10,957 bases of DNA, taken from NCBI RefSeq assembly GCF_000988165.1, contig NW_020169405.1, positions 1 to 10,957 of the forward strand, written 5' to 3'. Positions 1 to 6,341 of this stretch are shown piece after piece. Both the position numbers and the translations under genes were made by a program. The notes below the pieces were generated by a model. The model had not been told where the DNA came from. It worked only from the letters and a program-made list of their open reading frames with translations, and made no database searches. This stretch comes from Vairimorpha ceranae. Its lineage: Eukaryota > Microsporidia > Nosematidae. Each line of letters opens with the position of its first letter. Within the stretch, counting starts at the first letter, position 1.

Positions 1-382
1 TCCCGTAATATCCTTTTAGTAACAACTATTTAGGTGGTATTTTAGTGCTTTTAAATGAAAAATTAAAACAGAATTTCACAATTTTAAAAAAAGAAGGGTT
101 AAAAAATAAATAAATATTCAGATTCAAACTTTTTATATATATTGATTTTTATATCTTTTATAATTAAGGGTAATTTTATTTAAGGATAAAACGTAAATTT
201 TAATATCTTTAACTGGTGTTTACCATTTTGTTTGCTATAGACTATTTTTAGTAACATCATTCTTTTATTATTAATTTAATATCTTTAACTATTGTTTAAC
301 GCTTTAAATTACTTACACAACTAATTATTAATTTATCACTCAGCTATAAAATAATACTCTTTGTATTTTTCATTACCCTTCA
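1..382. other. Gene-free left edge with short direct repeats
   Basis: I see no coding sequence in either strand here. The stretch is very AT-rich. A 16-bp direct repeat, TTTAATATCTTTAACT, occurs at 199-214 and 275-290, and its right flanks (GGTGTTTACC versus ATTGTTTAAC) are also similar. A second short repeat, TTTTAGTAACA, occurs near 14 and 244. The last 10 bp form the CCC-type start signal of the next gene. No DEAD-box N-terminal motifs (Q motif, GxGKT) are found here, which matters because the following gene lacks them. Confidence 0.6.
374..382 (+). promoter_or_regulatory. CCC-type microsporidian promoter/start motif of the DBP9-like gene
   Basis: TTACCCTTCA lies directly before the ATG at 383, with CCC at 376-378. 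This motif close to the start codon is a known microsporidian signal. It supports 383 as the true start and therefore argues that the missing helicase N-terminus is not simply mis-annotated. Confidence 0.7.
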
Positions 383-1144
383 ATGATAAAATTAACAAAG
401 CACAACTACATTACTAGACATTCAGTAAATACACTACTAGATAACATTACTTTCTCTATTTCTATTATTTTAAGTCCTCATAAATCTCTATCATCTGATA
501 TTGAATACACTTTAGAAGTCTATAAAAAAACAGGGAGAGGAAGGATTATCACTACTCCTAAAGAATTTGTTATAAAACATAATTTTATAAAAAACTTACT
601 AAATGTACTTATGCCTTCACATCTTCTTGTAGAAGATTACGATGTGATGGATACATTTGGTTATTCATCATATTTAAAAGATATAAAAGAAATGAAATAT
701 AACTTTATTTATATTACAACATCTACAGTGCCAGAATGTAAATTACTTAACTTTTATAGATATGTTATTAAGTGTAGAGATAAAGATTATTTCTACTACA
801 TTTATTTATTATATTTAAAATACACTACAAATCTAGTAATTTTATGTAGAAATGTTAAGAGGATGAATCTGTTCTGTGATATTTTAAATATTAAATGTAT
901 TATTGATACAGAATATAAAGATGAATATTATAATAGTGTATGTGTAGTAACAGAGGAATACAAAGAGATAGAAGGATTTGTTATTTATGTAGAATTAGAT
1001 TGTACAGGTATAGAAATGAAAGTATTAGAAAATTACAGAATATTGTACAGAATTAAAGATTTAGTAAAAAGTCTTACTAAAGATGTAGTAAATGGAAGGA
1101 AAAAGATAAATTCTGATAGATTTAAAAATATATTAAAAAAATGA
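383..1144 (+). CDS. DBP9: Degenerate DEAD-box protein of the DBP9/DDX56 family, catalytic motifs lost
   Basis: DBP9 (animal DDX56) is a nucleolar RNA helicase of 60S ribosome assembly. This 253-residue protein is under half the usual ~550-600 residues. Relics of the helicase core can be followed in order: a motif Ia-like SPHKSL (31-36), motif Ib TTP (57-59), VEDYD in place of VDEAD (83-87) followed by the DBP9-like FGYSSYLKDI (92-101), TTST in the motif III position (112-115) and a motif IV-like VILCRN (152-157). The best family match is the C-terminal block YRILYRIKDLVKSLTKDVV (218-236), resembling the DBP9/DDX56 segment 'YR.R.eDalravT..av'. The Q motif and Walker A GxGKT are missing at the N-terminus, and motifs V and VI (HRxGRxxR) are missing near the C-terminus. 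As encoded it should not bind or hydrolyse ATP normally. The open frame and intact start motif argue for a retained structural role rather than a dead gene. Family assignment is my reading of motifs, without a search. Confidence 0.6.
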   Translation: MIKLTKHNYITRHSVNTLLDNITFSISIILSPHKSLSSDIEYTLEVYKKTGRGRIITTPKEFVIKHNFIKNLLNVLMPSHLLVEDYDVMDTFGYSSYLKDIKEMKYNFIYITTSTVPECKLLNFYRYVIKCRDKDYFYYIYLLYLKYTTNLVILCRNVKRMNLFCDILNIKCIIDTEYKDEYYNSVCVVTEEYKEIEGFVIYVELDCTGIEMKVLENYRILYRIKDLVKSLTKDVVNGRKKINSDRFKNILKK

Positions 1145-1561
1145 TTAATATTATTGTAAAGATGTTTTATATACATTTTATAGAAATATGTATAAAAATA
1201 ATAAAAATATGGTATTAGTTTTATTTGTTAATTTATTTTAATTTTTAAGAATTGTGGTGTTATACTATTTGTTAATTTATTTATTTTACTTTTTATTAGA
1301 ATTGTGGTACAATATTTACATATTCTTACCTATTAAATTTTACTTTTTTATATTTAATTTATTAAAATTGCGGTACAATAATTACCATTTTCTTACCTAT
1401 TAAACTTTACTTTCTTTTATATTAAATTTATTAAAATTGTGGTATAATAATTACCATTTTCTTACCTATTAAATTTTATTTTTTCTGTATGTAAAACCAA
1501 ATGATATATTTAACACATTAAATTTTATGCAATGCATAAATATAAATAATAAACTTCTTTA
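1145..1561. other. Intergenic gap between convergent genes, largely minisatellite
   Basis: This 417-bp gap separates the 3' ends of the DBP9-like gene (+) and RPT2 (-). It is long for convergent genes here, where the other two such gaps are 39 and 41 bp. Most of it is the ~66-69 bp tandem repeat listed separately. I see no coding potential or structured RNA. An ATGCATAAAT motif lies at 1532-1541, just past the RPT2 stop. Confidence 0.6.
1251..1505. repeat. Minisatellite, ~66-69 bp unit, three copies plus a degenerate one
   Basis: The anchor ATTGYGGT recurs at 1251, 1301, 1367 and 1436, giving spacings of 50, 66 and 69 bp. Copies starting at 1301, 1367 and 1436 share ATTGYGGTAYAATA, then TTACCATTTTCTTACCTATT in the last two (TTACATATTCTTACCTATT in the first), then AAAYTTTA followed by a T-rich stretch. 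The 50-bp first copy is shortened and diverged. Units differ by substitutions and small indels, so the array is old enough to have drifted. Confidence 0.75.
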
Positions 1562-2830
1562 TTACGAATACAATCCAGTAGGAAGGCTGTTCTGCTTGGT
1601 ATAAAATACTTTCTCTCTTGCCTTTACAAAATCTTCTTTACATACATGTTTCCTTCTCTCTCTTAATGCTATCATACCTGCCTCTGTACAAATAGCCTTT
1701 ATATCGGCACCATTAAGATCCTCTTTACTAGTCACTAATTCATCTAAATTAACATTTTTATCTAAAGTCATTTTACTCGTGTGAATACTAAATATCTTCT
1801 TTTTTGTAGCTGCATCAGGCATCCCAAATTCTATTTTTCTGTCAATTCTGCCTGGTCGGATAAGTGCAGGATCTAACACTTCAATTTTATTAGTAGCCAT
1901 AATCACTTTAATATCATCTCTTGTATCAAATCCATCTAACTGATTTAACAATTCTAACATAGTCCTTTGAATCTCACGCTGTGCTCCAGAAGATGAATCA
2001 TATCTTTTTCTACCTATCGCATCTATCTCATCAATAAAAATAATACTAGGAGCATGCATCTCTGCAACCTTAAAAAGTTCTCTGACTAGCTTGGGGCCAT
2101 CCCCAAGATATTTTTGTATCAATTCAGATCCTACAATTCGTAAAAATGTAGCAGATGTTTGATTTGCCACAGCTTTAGCTAAAAGCGTCTTACCAGTCCC
2201 TGGTAATCCGTACAATATAACACCTTTAGGAGGTTTTATCCCCATCTCTAAATATATTTCTGGATTAGTAAGTGGAAATTCAACACTTTCTTTGATTTCT
2301 TGTATTTGTGCCTCTAGTCCTCCAATATCTGCATATGTCTCAGTGGGTGCCTTTTCTAGTTTCATAACACTAACCATAGGATCTGTTTCTGCTTCTAAAA
2401 CACCTACAACACTATTATCTTTGTAATTTAATAAGACAGTACAACCAGGTTCTAATAAATCTTTATCTACAAATGAATAGATAGACACATAATACTCTGG
2501 ATTTAACCCTGTACTTACAATGGCATGATTATCATCTACAAATTCTTCAAGTGTACCAATACTTAGAGGATTTCCTCTAATTTGATCTACAAGCATTTTT
2601 TGTGATCCAAATTCGGAAGGTTTAACTTCTGCTAAATTTAACAAGTTATCTTCTAATTGAAGATAAGACAATTGCTTCTGTAATTTAAGGTCTCTTAATT
2701 TACATTTCATAAGAGGATATACAATAGGAGGTTTAGATGCATTTTTGTTTTCTTTAACTCTTCTTCTTCTTTTAATGTTTATAGTGGTCGAGTCATTTAT
2801 ATTGTTAGGTGTAGAATTATTTTGTCCCAT
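1562..2830 (-). CDS. RPT2: 26S proteasome regulatory ATPase subunit 4 (Rpt2)
   Basis: Rpt2 is one of six AAA+ ATPases forming the base ring of the 19S regulatory particle, which unfolds ubiquitinated proteins and opens the 20S gate. The 422-residue product has the family's normal length. Visible features: MGQ N-terminus, the N-myristoylation signal known for Rpt2; Lys/Arg-rich segment (20-31); coiled-coil and OB region (about 42-160); Walker A GLPGTGKT (208-215) with Leu at the second position where Pro or Ala is usual; pore-loop region around 238-245; Walker B IIFIDE (263-268); sensor-1 Asn 314; Arg-finger segment RPGRIDR (325-331). The C-terminus ends Leu-Tyr-Ser, fitting the HbYX gate-opening motif. 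Start is fixed by ACCCCTAA immediately before the ATG. It is by far the most conserved gene here and shows no intron. Confidence 0.97.
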   Translation of the reverse strand: MGQNNSTPNNINDSTTINIKRRRRVKENKNASKPPIVYPLMKCKLRDLKLQKQLSYLQLEDNLLNLAEVKPSEFGSQKMLVDQIRGNPLSIGTLEEFVDDNHAIVSTGLNPEYYVSIYSFVDKDLLEPGCTVLLNYKDNSVVGVLEAETDPMVSVMKLEKAPTETYADIGGLEAQIQEIKESVEFPLTNPEIYLEMGIKPPKGVILYGLPGTGKTLLAKAVANQTSATFLRIVGSELIQKYLGDGPKLVRELFKVAEMHAPSIIFIDEIDAIGRKRYDSSSGAQREIQRTMLELLNQLDGFDTRDDIKVIMATNKIEVLDPALIRPGRIDRKIEFGMPDAATKKKIFSIHTSKMTLDKNVNLDELVTSKEDLNGADIKAICTEAGMIALRERRKHVCKEDFVKAREKVFYTKQNSLPTGLYS

Positions 2831-2839
2831 TTAGGGGTA
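2831..2839 (-). promoter_or_regulatory. CCC-type start motif of RPT2
   Basis: On the - strand TACCCCTAA directly abuts the RPT2 ATG (CCCC at 2837-2834). This is the microsporidian CCC-like signal in its most typical form. A perfect TTATGCATAA palindrome lies a few bases further upstream (2845-2854). Confidence 0.75.
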
Positions 2840-2844
2840 GAAAA

Positions 2845-3125
2845 TTATGCATAAATACTAGTAAAAATAAATAATAAGTAAACATAAGTAGCAAATATAA
2901 ATAATCAGTAAAAATAAATACTAGTGAAAATAAATACTAGTAAAAATAAATAAGTAGCAAACATAAATTAGAGCAAACGTAAAAAATAGCAAACATAAAT
3001 AATTAGTAAAAATAAATACTAGTAAAAATAAATAAGTAGCAAATATAAATAATCAGTAAAAATAAATAACAAGTAAAAATAAATACTAGTAAAAATAAAT
3101 AAATAAGTAGTAAACACAATTAATC
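2845..3125. repeat. A-rich imperfect repeat tract upstream of RPT2
   Basis: The tract between POP4 and RPT2 is built from variants of AGTAAAAATAAATAC and AGTAGCAAAYATAAAT. A 35-bp block is repeated perfectly at 2886-2920 and 3034-3068 (148 bp apart), beginning AAGTAGCAAATATAAATAAT. On the + strand it is almost free of C and strongly purine-biased. Together with the flanks it makes a 390-bp gap between two genes read in the same direction. It is upstream of RPT2, so it could affect that promoter; it is more likely simple-repeat expansion by slippage. Confidence 0.7.
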
Positions 3126-3220
3126 TAACTGGTGAAACTAATAAATAAGAAACCACGCTGAACTACAATTACTGAGCATTAATAAAAAACAACTAAAATT
3201 ATGCACTTTTTTACAGTAAG
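3126..3220. other. Short unique spacer downstream of POP4
   Basis: About 95 bp of non-repeated AT-rich sequence between the repeat tract and the POP4 stop codon. No gene or RNA structure is recognisable. Confidence 0.5.
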
Positions 3221-3652
3221 TCATTTCTTTAAAAATCTATTAAGATTTAAATTTTTTCCTATTATTCCATACTTAACATTATCTTTTTCTAAATAAAATA
3301 TTAATCCTCTTTTTATGTGTGTCTTTACACTATTATCTCTATACACTACTATAATAGAATTTTTCCTTTCTTCTGCTATAATACAAGGTACATTATGCAC
3401 ATAAATTAATGCACCAGTTAATTCCATTTTATAAATTATATTTAATAAAAACTTCGGATCACACTTAAAAGAACTAAAATATTCATTAAATAACTTATTA
3501 GCATCAAGAAGTAAATCATATGTTAGTCCTTTAGTTCTTTTAATTTTAATATTTAATTTTTCACTTTTTTCTCTTGTTCTTTTACTAAGCGAAAAACTTC
3601 CATTAATTTCTGTGTTACAAATTGACTGGTAATAATTTATTATATTTGACAT
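3221..3652 (-). CDS. POP4: Probable RNase P/MRP protein subunit Rpp29/Pop4
   Basis: Pop4 (Rpp29) binds the RNA of RNase P and RNase MRP, needed for tRNA 5' maturation and rRNA processing in the nucleus/nucleolus. Residues 74-143 read like its Sm-like beta barrel: KMELTGALIYV at 75-85 for the usual 'dlhGa.i.V', CIIAEERKNSIIVV (90-103) for 'Gi..eet.ntf.i.', VKTHIKRGLIFYL (109-121) for 'vk.ipK....F.l', then YGIIGKNL (128-135) and a terminal Arg/Lys stretch, as in 'y.i.Gk.l..R....'. The N-terminal half (1-73) is basic and predicted helical (Lys/Arg at 24-41). At 143 residues it is near archaeal Rpp29 size and far below yeast Pop4 (~280). The start follows AACCCTAAAA. Assignment rests on the pattern of conserved positions; another small Sm-like RNA-binding protein is possible. 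Confidence 0.65.
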   Translation of the reverse strand: MSNIINYYQSICNTEINGSFSLSKRTREKSEKLNIKIKRTKGLTYDLLLDANKLFNEYFSSFKCDPKFLLNIIYKMELTGALIYVHNVPCIIAEERKNSIIVVYRDNSVKTHIKRGLIFYLEKDNVKYGIIGKNLNLNRFLKK

Positions 3653-3664
3653 TTTTAGGGTTAA
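3653..3664 (-). promoter_or_regulatory. CCC-type start motif of POP4
   Basis: On the - strand TTAACCCTAAAA precedes the ATG, with CCC at 3660-3658. It fixes the start at 3652. It sits in the 120-bp divergent gap shared with the coiled-coil gene on the + strand. Confidence 0.7.
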
Positions 3665-3740
3665 AGAATAAATTATTTATTTGAAGGTTAGTATTTTCTT
3701 TTATATTTGACTTATTGCTTCAGTGACACCACCGAACAAA

Positions 3741-3752
3741 TTTTTTAGGGAT
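3741..3752 (+). promoter_or_regulatory. Possible GGG-type promoter motif of the coiled-coil gene
   Basis: AAATTTTTTAGGGATA ends 20 bp before the ATG at 3773, with GGG at 3748-3750. Microsporidian genes that lack a CCC motif can carry a GGG-like one, and an AAATTT element often lies next to it. This is the only gene in the dense part without CCC at its start, so the call is tentative. Confidence 0.4.
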
Positions 3753-3772
3753 AAAAAGAAGAATTTATAATT

Positions 3773-4108
3773 ATGCATAAATTAATGGATAAGAAAAATA
3801 AAGACTTAATAAAAAAGAATACAGAATTATTATTAGAAATTACTAAAATTAATGAACAACATGTAGATTATGTAAAAGAGAATGTTAAAGATAAATTTAC
3901 TAATGAAAAAAATTATAATAAAATTTTAAAAGATTTGGATACAAATATTAAAGAAATAGGAATTTTATTGGAGAATACAAAAAACCTTAAAGAAAAATTT
4001 TTATTGTGGAGGCAGAAAAATAAAGCGAAGTTGCAAGAAAAAGATGTAAATATAATAGATAAAAAAATCAAGAAGAAAAAAGTGACAAATCAAATTAAAA
4101 AGAAATAA
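3773..4108 (+). CDS. Small, highly charged coiled-coil protein, unknown function
   Basis: This 111-residue protein is not recognised. About a third of residues are Lys and there are many Asn, Glu and Asp. Residues about 8-100 have the spacing of Leu, Ile and Val typical of long amphipathic helices, for example LIKKNTELLLEITKI (12-26), then IKEIGILLENTKNLKEKFLL (59-78). It ends in a Lys-rich tail (94-111). There are no Cys, no membrane segment and no signal peptide. Small helical subunits of tethering, spindle or kinetochore complexes look like this, but nothing singles one out. The ATG at 3773 lies inside the recurring palindrome TTATGCATAA, so Met5 (ATG at 3785) may be the true start. It is transcribed divergently from POP4 and converges with the exosome gene across 41 bp. 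Confidence 0.6.
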   Translation: MHKLMDKKNKDLIKKNTELLLEITKINEQHVDYVKENVKDKFTNEKNYNKILKDLDTNIKEIGILLENTKNLKEKFLLWRQKNKAKLQEKDVNIIDKKIKKKKVTNQIKKK

Positions 4109-4149
4109 ATAATATTTCAATATAAAACATAATTTTTCTATTTTAAAAT

Positions 4150-4737
4150 TTATAAACTTTTTAATAAATTATCAAGTACATTTATGTTCAATATACCAGA
4201 TTTATACATTGTAAAAGATACAATGTTTTTATCATCATAAAAAACTGTAACTAAAGCATCACTACTTTCTTCTTCTAATTTTATAGGATCTTTTACAAAA
4301 TTATCATTAAATATTGCAAAAGTGGTGGATTGTGGTAAATTAATATTTGTAGATATAATACTATTATTCTGTAAATCTGGTATTTCTATATTTTTAAGTA
4401 ATTGTTGTAAACCATAAAAAAACATATCTCTTATATTTCCATCATCATTGTATATTTCAATATGTATATTCATTCCTAGACTTATTGTATCTCTAATAAG
4501 TTTTAAATAGTATTCAGGAATATCATAATTAGATTCAATAACAGGTTCTAGTAAAAAATTAACACTTAATAAAATATGTGAATAACCCATTTTAATATCA
4601 AGTGATCCATCTAAATGTGGATTATCAAGTAAAGTAATTTGTATTTCTCTTTTTTCTAAATTATTTCTTAAATCTGGTCTTATTCCTTCTGTAACACATT
4701 CTTTTACAAATGATAGTTCTTTTATGCTGTAATTCAT
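4150..4737 (-). CDS. Exosome core subunit, RNase PH fold (Rrp42/Rrp43/Rrp45 type)
   Basis: The RNA exosome has a six-member ring of RNase PH-like subunits; in eukaryotes the ring guides RNA to Rrp44 and Rrp6 and is itself inactive. Family marks, in order: EGIRPDLRNNLEKREI (17-32) for 'eGiRpDGR...e.R.i', GSLDIKMGYSHILLSV (44-59) for 'GSa.v.lG.T.vl..V', a DDGN-x-RD stretch (98-104) for 'DDGnl.DA', LKNIEIPD (114-121) for 'L....iP', and VKDPIKLEEE (148-157) for 'vvDPt..EE', followed by a conserved-looking VTVFYDDKNIVSFTMYKSG (163-181). The last block favours the Rrp42/Rrp45 branch over Rrp41/Rrp46. At 195 residues it is well below the 250-300 usual; shortening is mainly in the 60-85 loop and the C-terminus. 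The start is fixed by ATCCC touching the ATG. I cannot separate Rrp42 from Rrp43 or Rrp45 by eye. Confidence 0.78.
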   Translation of the reverse strand: MNYSIKELSFVKECVTEGIRPDLRNNLEKREIQITLLDNPHLDGSLDIKMGYSHILLSVNFLLEPVIESNYDIPEYYLKLIRDTISLGMNIHIEIYNDDGNIRDMFFYGLQQLLKNIEIPDLQNNSIISTNINLPQSTTFAIFNDNFVKDPIKLEEESSDALVTVFYDDKNIVSFTMYKSGILNINVLDNLLKSL

Positions 4738-4743
4738 GGGATA
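4738..4743 (-). promoter_or_regulatory. CCC-type start motif of the exosome gene
   Basis: On the - strand TATCCC is joined directly to the ATG (CCC at 4740-4738). The whole gap to the next gene upstream is 70 bp, so the promoter must be contained in it. Confidence 0.7.
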
Positions 4744-4807
4744 AAATTATTTATAAATAAAAAATTAATTTGTTTGTTAAAAGTTTGTTAATAAAAGTAT
4801 TTTTTTA

Positions 4808-5113
4808 TTAATTTTCTAGTGAATCATCATCCACTTTATCTGTCTTGTCAATACACACTTCCTCTTTAATAACTTCAATACTTGAAGACGTGTCACTATC
4901 ACTACTTACATCCTCTGCATCTTTTTCTACTTTTTCAAATACTTCTTCAGTTCTGTTTTTTATAACTTGATTAGGTCTACTTGTCTCTTTCTGTAGTAAC
5001 TTAGGTAGGACATTTATTATTACAAGTACAATTATACTTACTATGGCTACAATAGTTATACTATATAGATTACTAAAACACTTTTTTATGCATTGTATGA
5101 AACCTTCCAACAT
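4808..5113 (-). CDS. Single-pass membrane protein with acidic Ser/Asp/Glu tail
   Basis: Not recognised. From the Met at 5113 the product is 101 residues: a short N-terminal segment with Cys8 and Cys12, one hydrophobic span (about 16-40, SITIVAIVSIIVLVIINVLP core), then a cytosol-type hydrophilic tail rich in Glu, Asp, Ser and Lys (41-101), including SSDSDTSSS (70-78), a plausible casein-kinase-2 target. The short N-terminus without a cleavable signal suggests a signal-anchor protein. The frame stays open to an ATG at 5170, which would add 19 hydrophobic residues, but ATACCCTTAAAC stands just before the inner ATG, so I prefer 5113. With the longer start the protein would have two hydrophobic stretches. 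Confidence 0.6.
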   Translation of the reverse strand: MLEGFIQCIKKCFSNLYSITIVAIVSIIVLVIINVLPKLLQKETSRPNQVIKNRTEEVFEKVEKDAEDVSSDSDTSSSIEVIKEEVCIDKTDKVDDDSLEN

Positions 5114-5125
5114 GTTTAAGGGTAT
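5114..5125 (-). promoter_or_regulatory. CCC-type start motif that sets the membrane-protein start at 5113
   Basis: On the - strand ATACCCTTAAAC precedes the internal ATG (CCC at 5122-5120). The upstream in-frame ATG at 5170 has a CCC (AGCCCTT, 5220-5218) only at ~48 bp distance, much farther than at the other genes here. Confidence 0.6.
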
Positions 5126-5170
5126 AATGTTTTTAAATAAACTTAAAATAAATGAAATATAAATAAACAT

Positions 5171-5661
5171 AAAATATGCCTAGTAAAATATGTAATTATT
5201 ATTTTTAAGAAAATAAAGGGCTGAAATAAATTTAATAAGATCTATTTCATTTATGCATAATAAATTTAAATAAGAAAATATTTACCTTAAAAATAATATA
5301 ATTCTGAACTATTATTTTACATGTCTATTTTGACATGTAGAATGTCTTTACTACGAATGTAGAAATTATTACAAAATGTAATATAATGCTATGCATAAAT
5401 TATGAATCTGATATATTCAATGTTTACAGAACTTAAAGTAAATAATCCCATGGTTGATATAAACAACAAAAATCTTTTAATTAACATTTATGCTAAATAA
5501 ATCATAAATTAATTGTTTTAAAAATAGATAATACTTAAAATTTCACATTATAATTTTTAGTGTGTTGTGTGTAATAATTACAAATTTATGCTTGCAGTTT
5601 TACAAACTACATTAAAAAATTAGAAATATTTTTTTTCTAATTTTGCATAATTACAGTGTAA
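5171..5661. other. Divergent intergenic region with hairpin and palindromes
   Basis: This spacer lies between the membrane-protein gene (-) and the Lys/Asn-rich protein gene (+). It has two ATGCAT-centred sites (5251-5260 and 5391-5400), a strong hairpin (5313-5344) and a 16-codon open frame preceded by a perfect CCC-ATG context (5450-5500). I see no longer gene and no tRNA-like fold. Confidence 0.5.
5313..5344. repeat. Hairpin-forming inverted repeat
   Basis: TACATGTC (5318-5325) pairs with GACATGTA (5332-5339) around a 6-nt loop. The stem can extend outward to about 12 bp by ATT (5314-5316) with AAT (5341-5343) across one G-T wobble. It lies ~200 bp upstream of the membrane-protein start and ~320 bp upstream of the next + strand gene. 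It could be a binding site or an RNA hairpin; there is no adjacent T-run that would make it a terminator. Confidence 0.5.
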
Positions 5662-5666
5662 TACCC
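5662..5666 (+). promoter_or_regulatory. CCC-type start motif that sets the start at 5667
   Basis: TACCC joins directly to ATGG at 5667. The open frame extends 8 codons further upstream, only to a TTG, so the CCC-ATG context decides the start. Confidence 0.7.
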
Positions 5667-6302
5667 ATGGATTTTTACTACAAAACTGTTCAAAATTTTA
5701 TAAATACTTTCAGCAATAATTTGTTTAATGAATACAACAAAAACCTGATACTAAAAGATAAATGCGAAAAATATAAATCACTGTATAATAATAATCTTTT
5801 AAAGAAAGCACTTATTAAAATTGACAAAAAAATACTAAATTTTATAAATTTATTGTATAAAAAAAGTATTGAAAGAAAATATAATACTATAACACATGCA
5901 TCTAATGATATTAATAAGTATTTTACTAAGTCTAATAAACAGAATACAAATATTATAAATTATAAATCTACATTTTTTAATAAAATAAAAAATACGTATT
6001 ACAGATTTAAAAACTGGTTCTTGAGTGAAGATAAATATTTTGTTAAAAATATATTAATAAAAAATATTAATAATCCATTATGTTACACAGAAGAAGGACT
6101 ATCAGATTATAAATTAATAACTGATATAACAAATATAGTAAAGATAAATAAAGTAGAGAATCTTAATAAATCAAATTGGACATTTGAAATAACCACGTAT
6201 AATCCCATTAATAATATTGTATCAAATAAACAGTGCATTATTAAAAATTTAAAAGATAATGATGTATTAAAAATAGATTCTATTACATGTGAGAATTTAT
6301 AA
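5667..6302 (+). CDS. Lys/Asn/Ile-rich protein of unknown function, 211 residues
   Basis: Not recognised. The composition is extreme: Asn, Lys, Ile, Tyr and Leu make up most of the protein, as expected from an AT-rich codon pool under weak constraint. The N-terminal half (about 1-75) looks helical, with KKALIKIDKKILNFINLLYK (46-65) amphipathic. The C-terminal part (about 145-211) alternates short beta-like segments (WTFEITTYNP 171-180, NKQCIIKNL 187-195, VLKIDSITC 200-208) and could be a small alpha/beta domain. There are five to six aromatic residues at 103-118 around YYRFKNWF. There is no clear membrane span or signal peptide. A fast-evolving microsporidian or strongly diverged mitosomal or nuclear protein is possible. 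The start is ATG 5667 because of the abutting CCC. It converges with eL31 across 39 bp. Confidence 0.7.
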   Translation: MDFYYKTVQNFINTFSNNLFNEYNKNLILKDKCEKYKSLYNNNLLKKALIKIDKKILNFINLLYKKSIERKYNTITHASNDINKYFTKSNKQNTNIINYKSTFFNKIKNTYYRFKNWFLSEDKYFVKNILIKNINNPLCYTEEGLSDYKLITDITNIVKINKVENLNKSNWTFEITTYNPINNIVSNKQCIIKNLKDNDVLKIDSITCENL

Positions 6303-6341
6303 AAACCTTATTTATAAAAATAAGATAACTAATTAAATATT

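Noticed and set aside
1251..1505. CRISPR-like array
   Set aside because: Repeats are ~66-69 bp with continuous similarity and no unique spacers; the window is eukaryotic.
5114..5170. Longer N-terminus (19 residues) for the membrane protein
   Set aside because: The inner ATG has ATACCCTTAAAC right before it, as at other genes; the outer ATG does not. Kept as an alternative only.
5643..5666. Eight extra N-terminal codons for the Lys/Asn-rich protein
   Set aside because: They begin at TTG and include the CCC motif itself; the ATG at 5667 directly after CCC is the better start.
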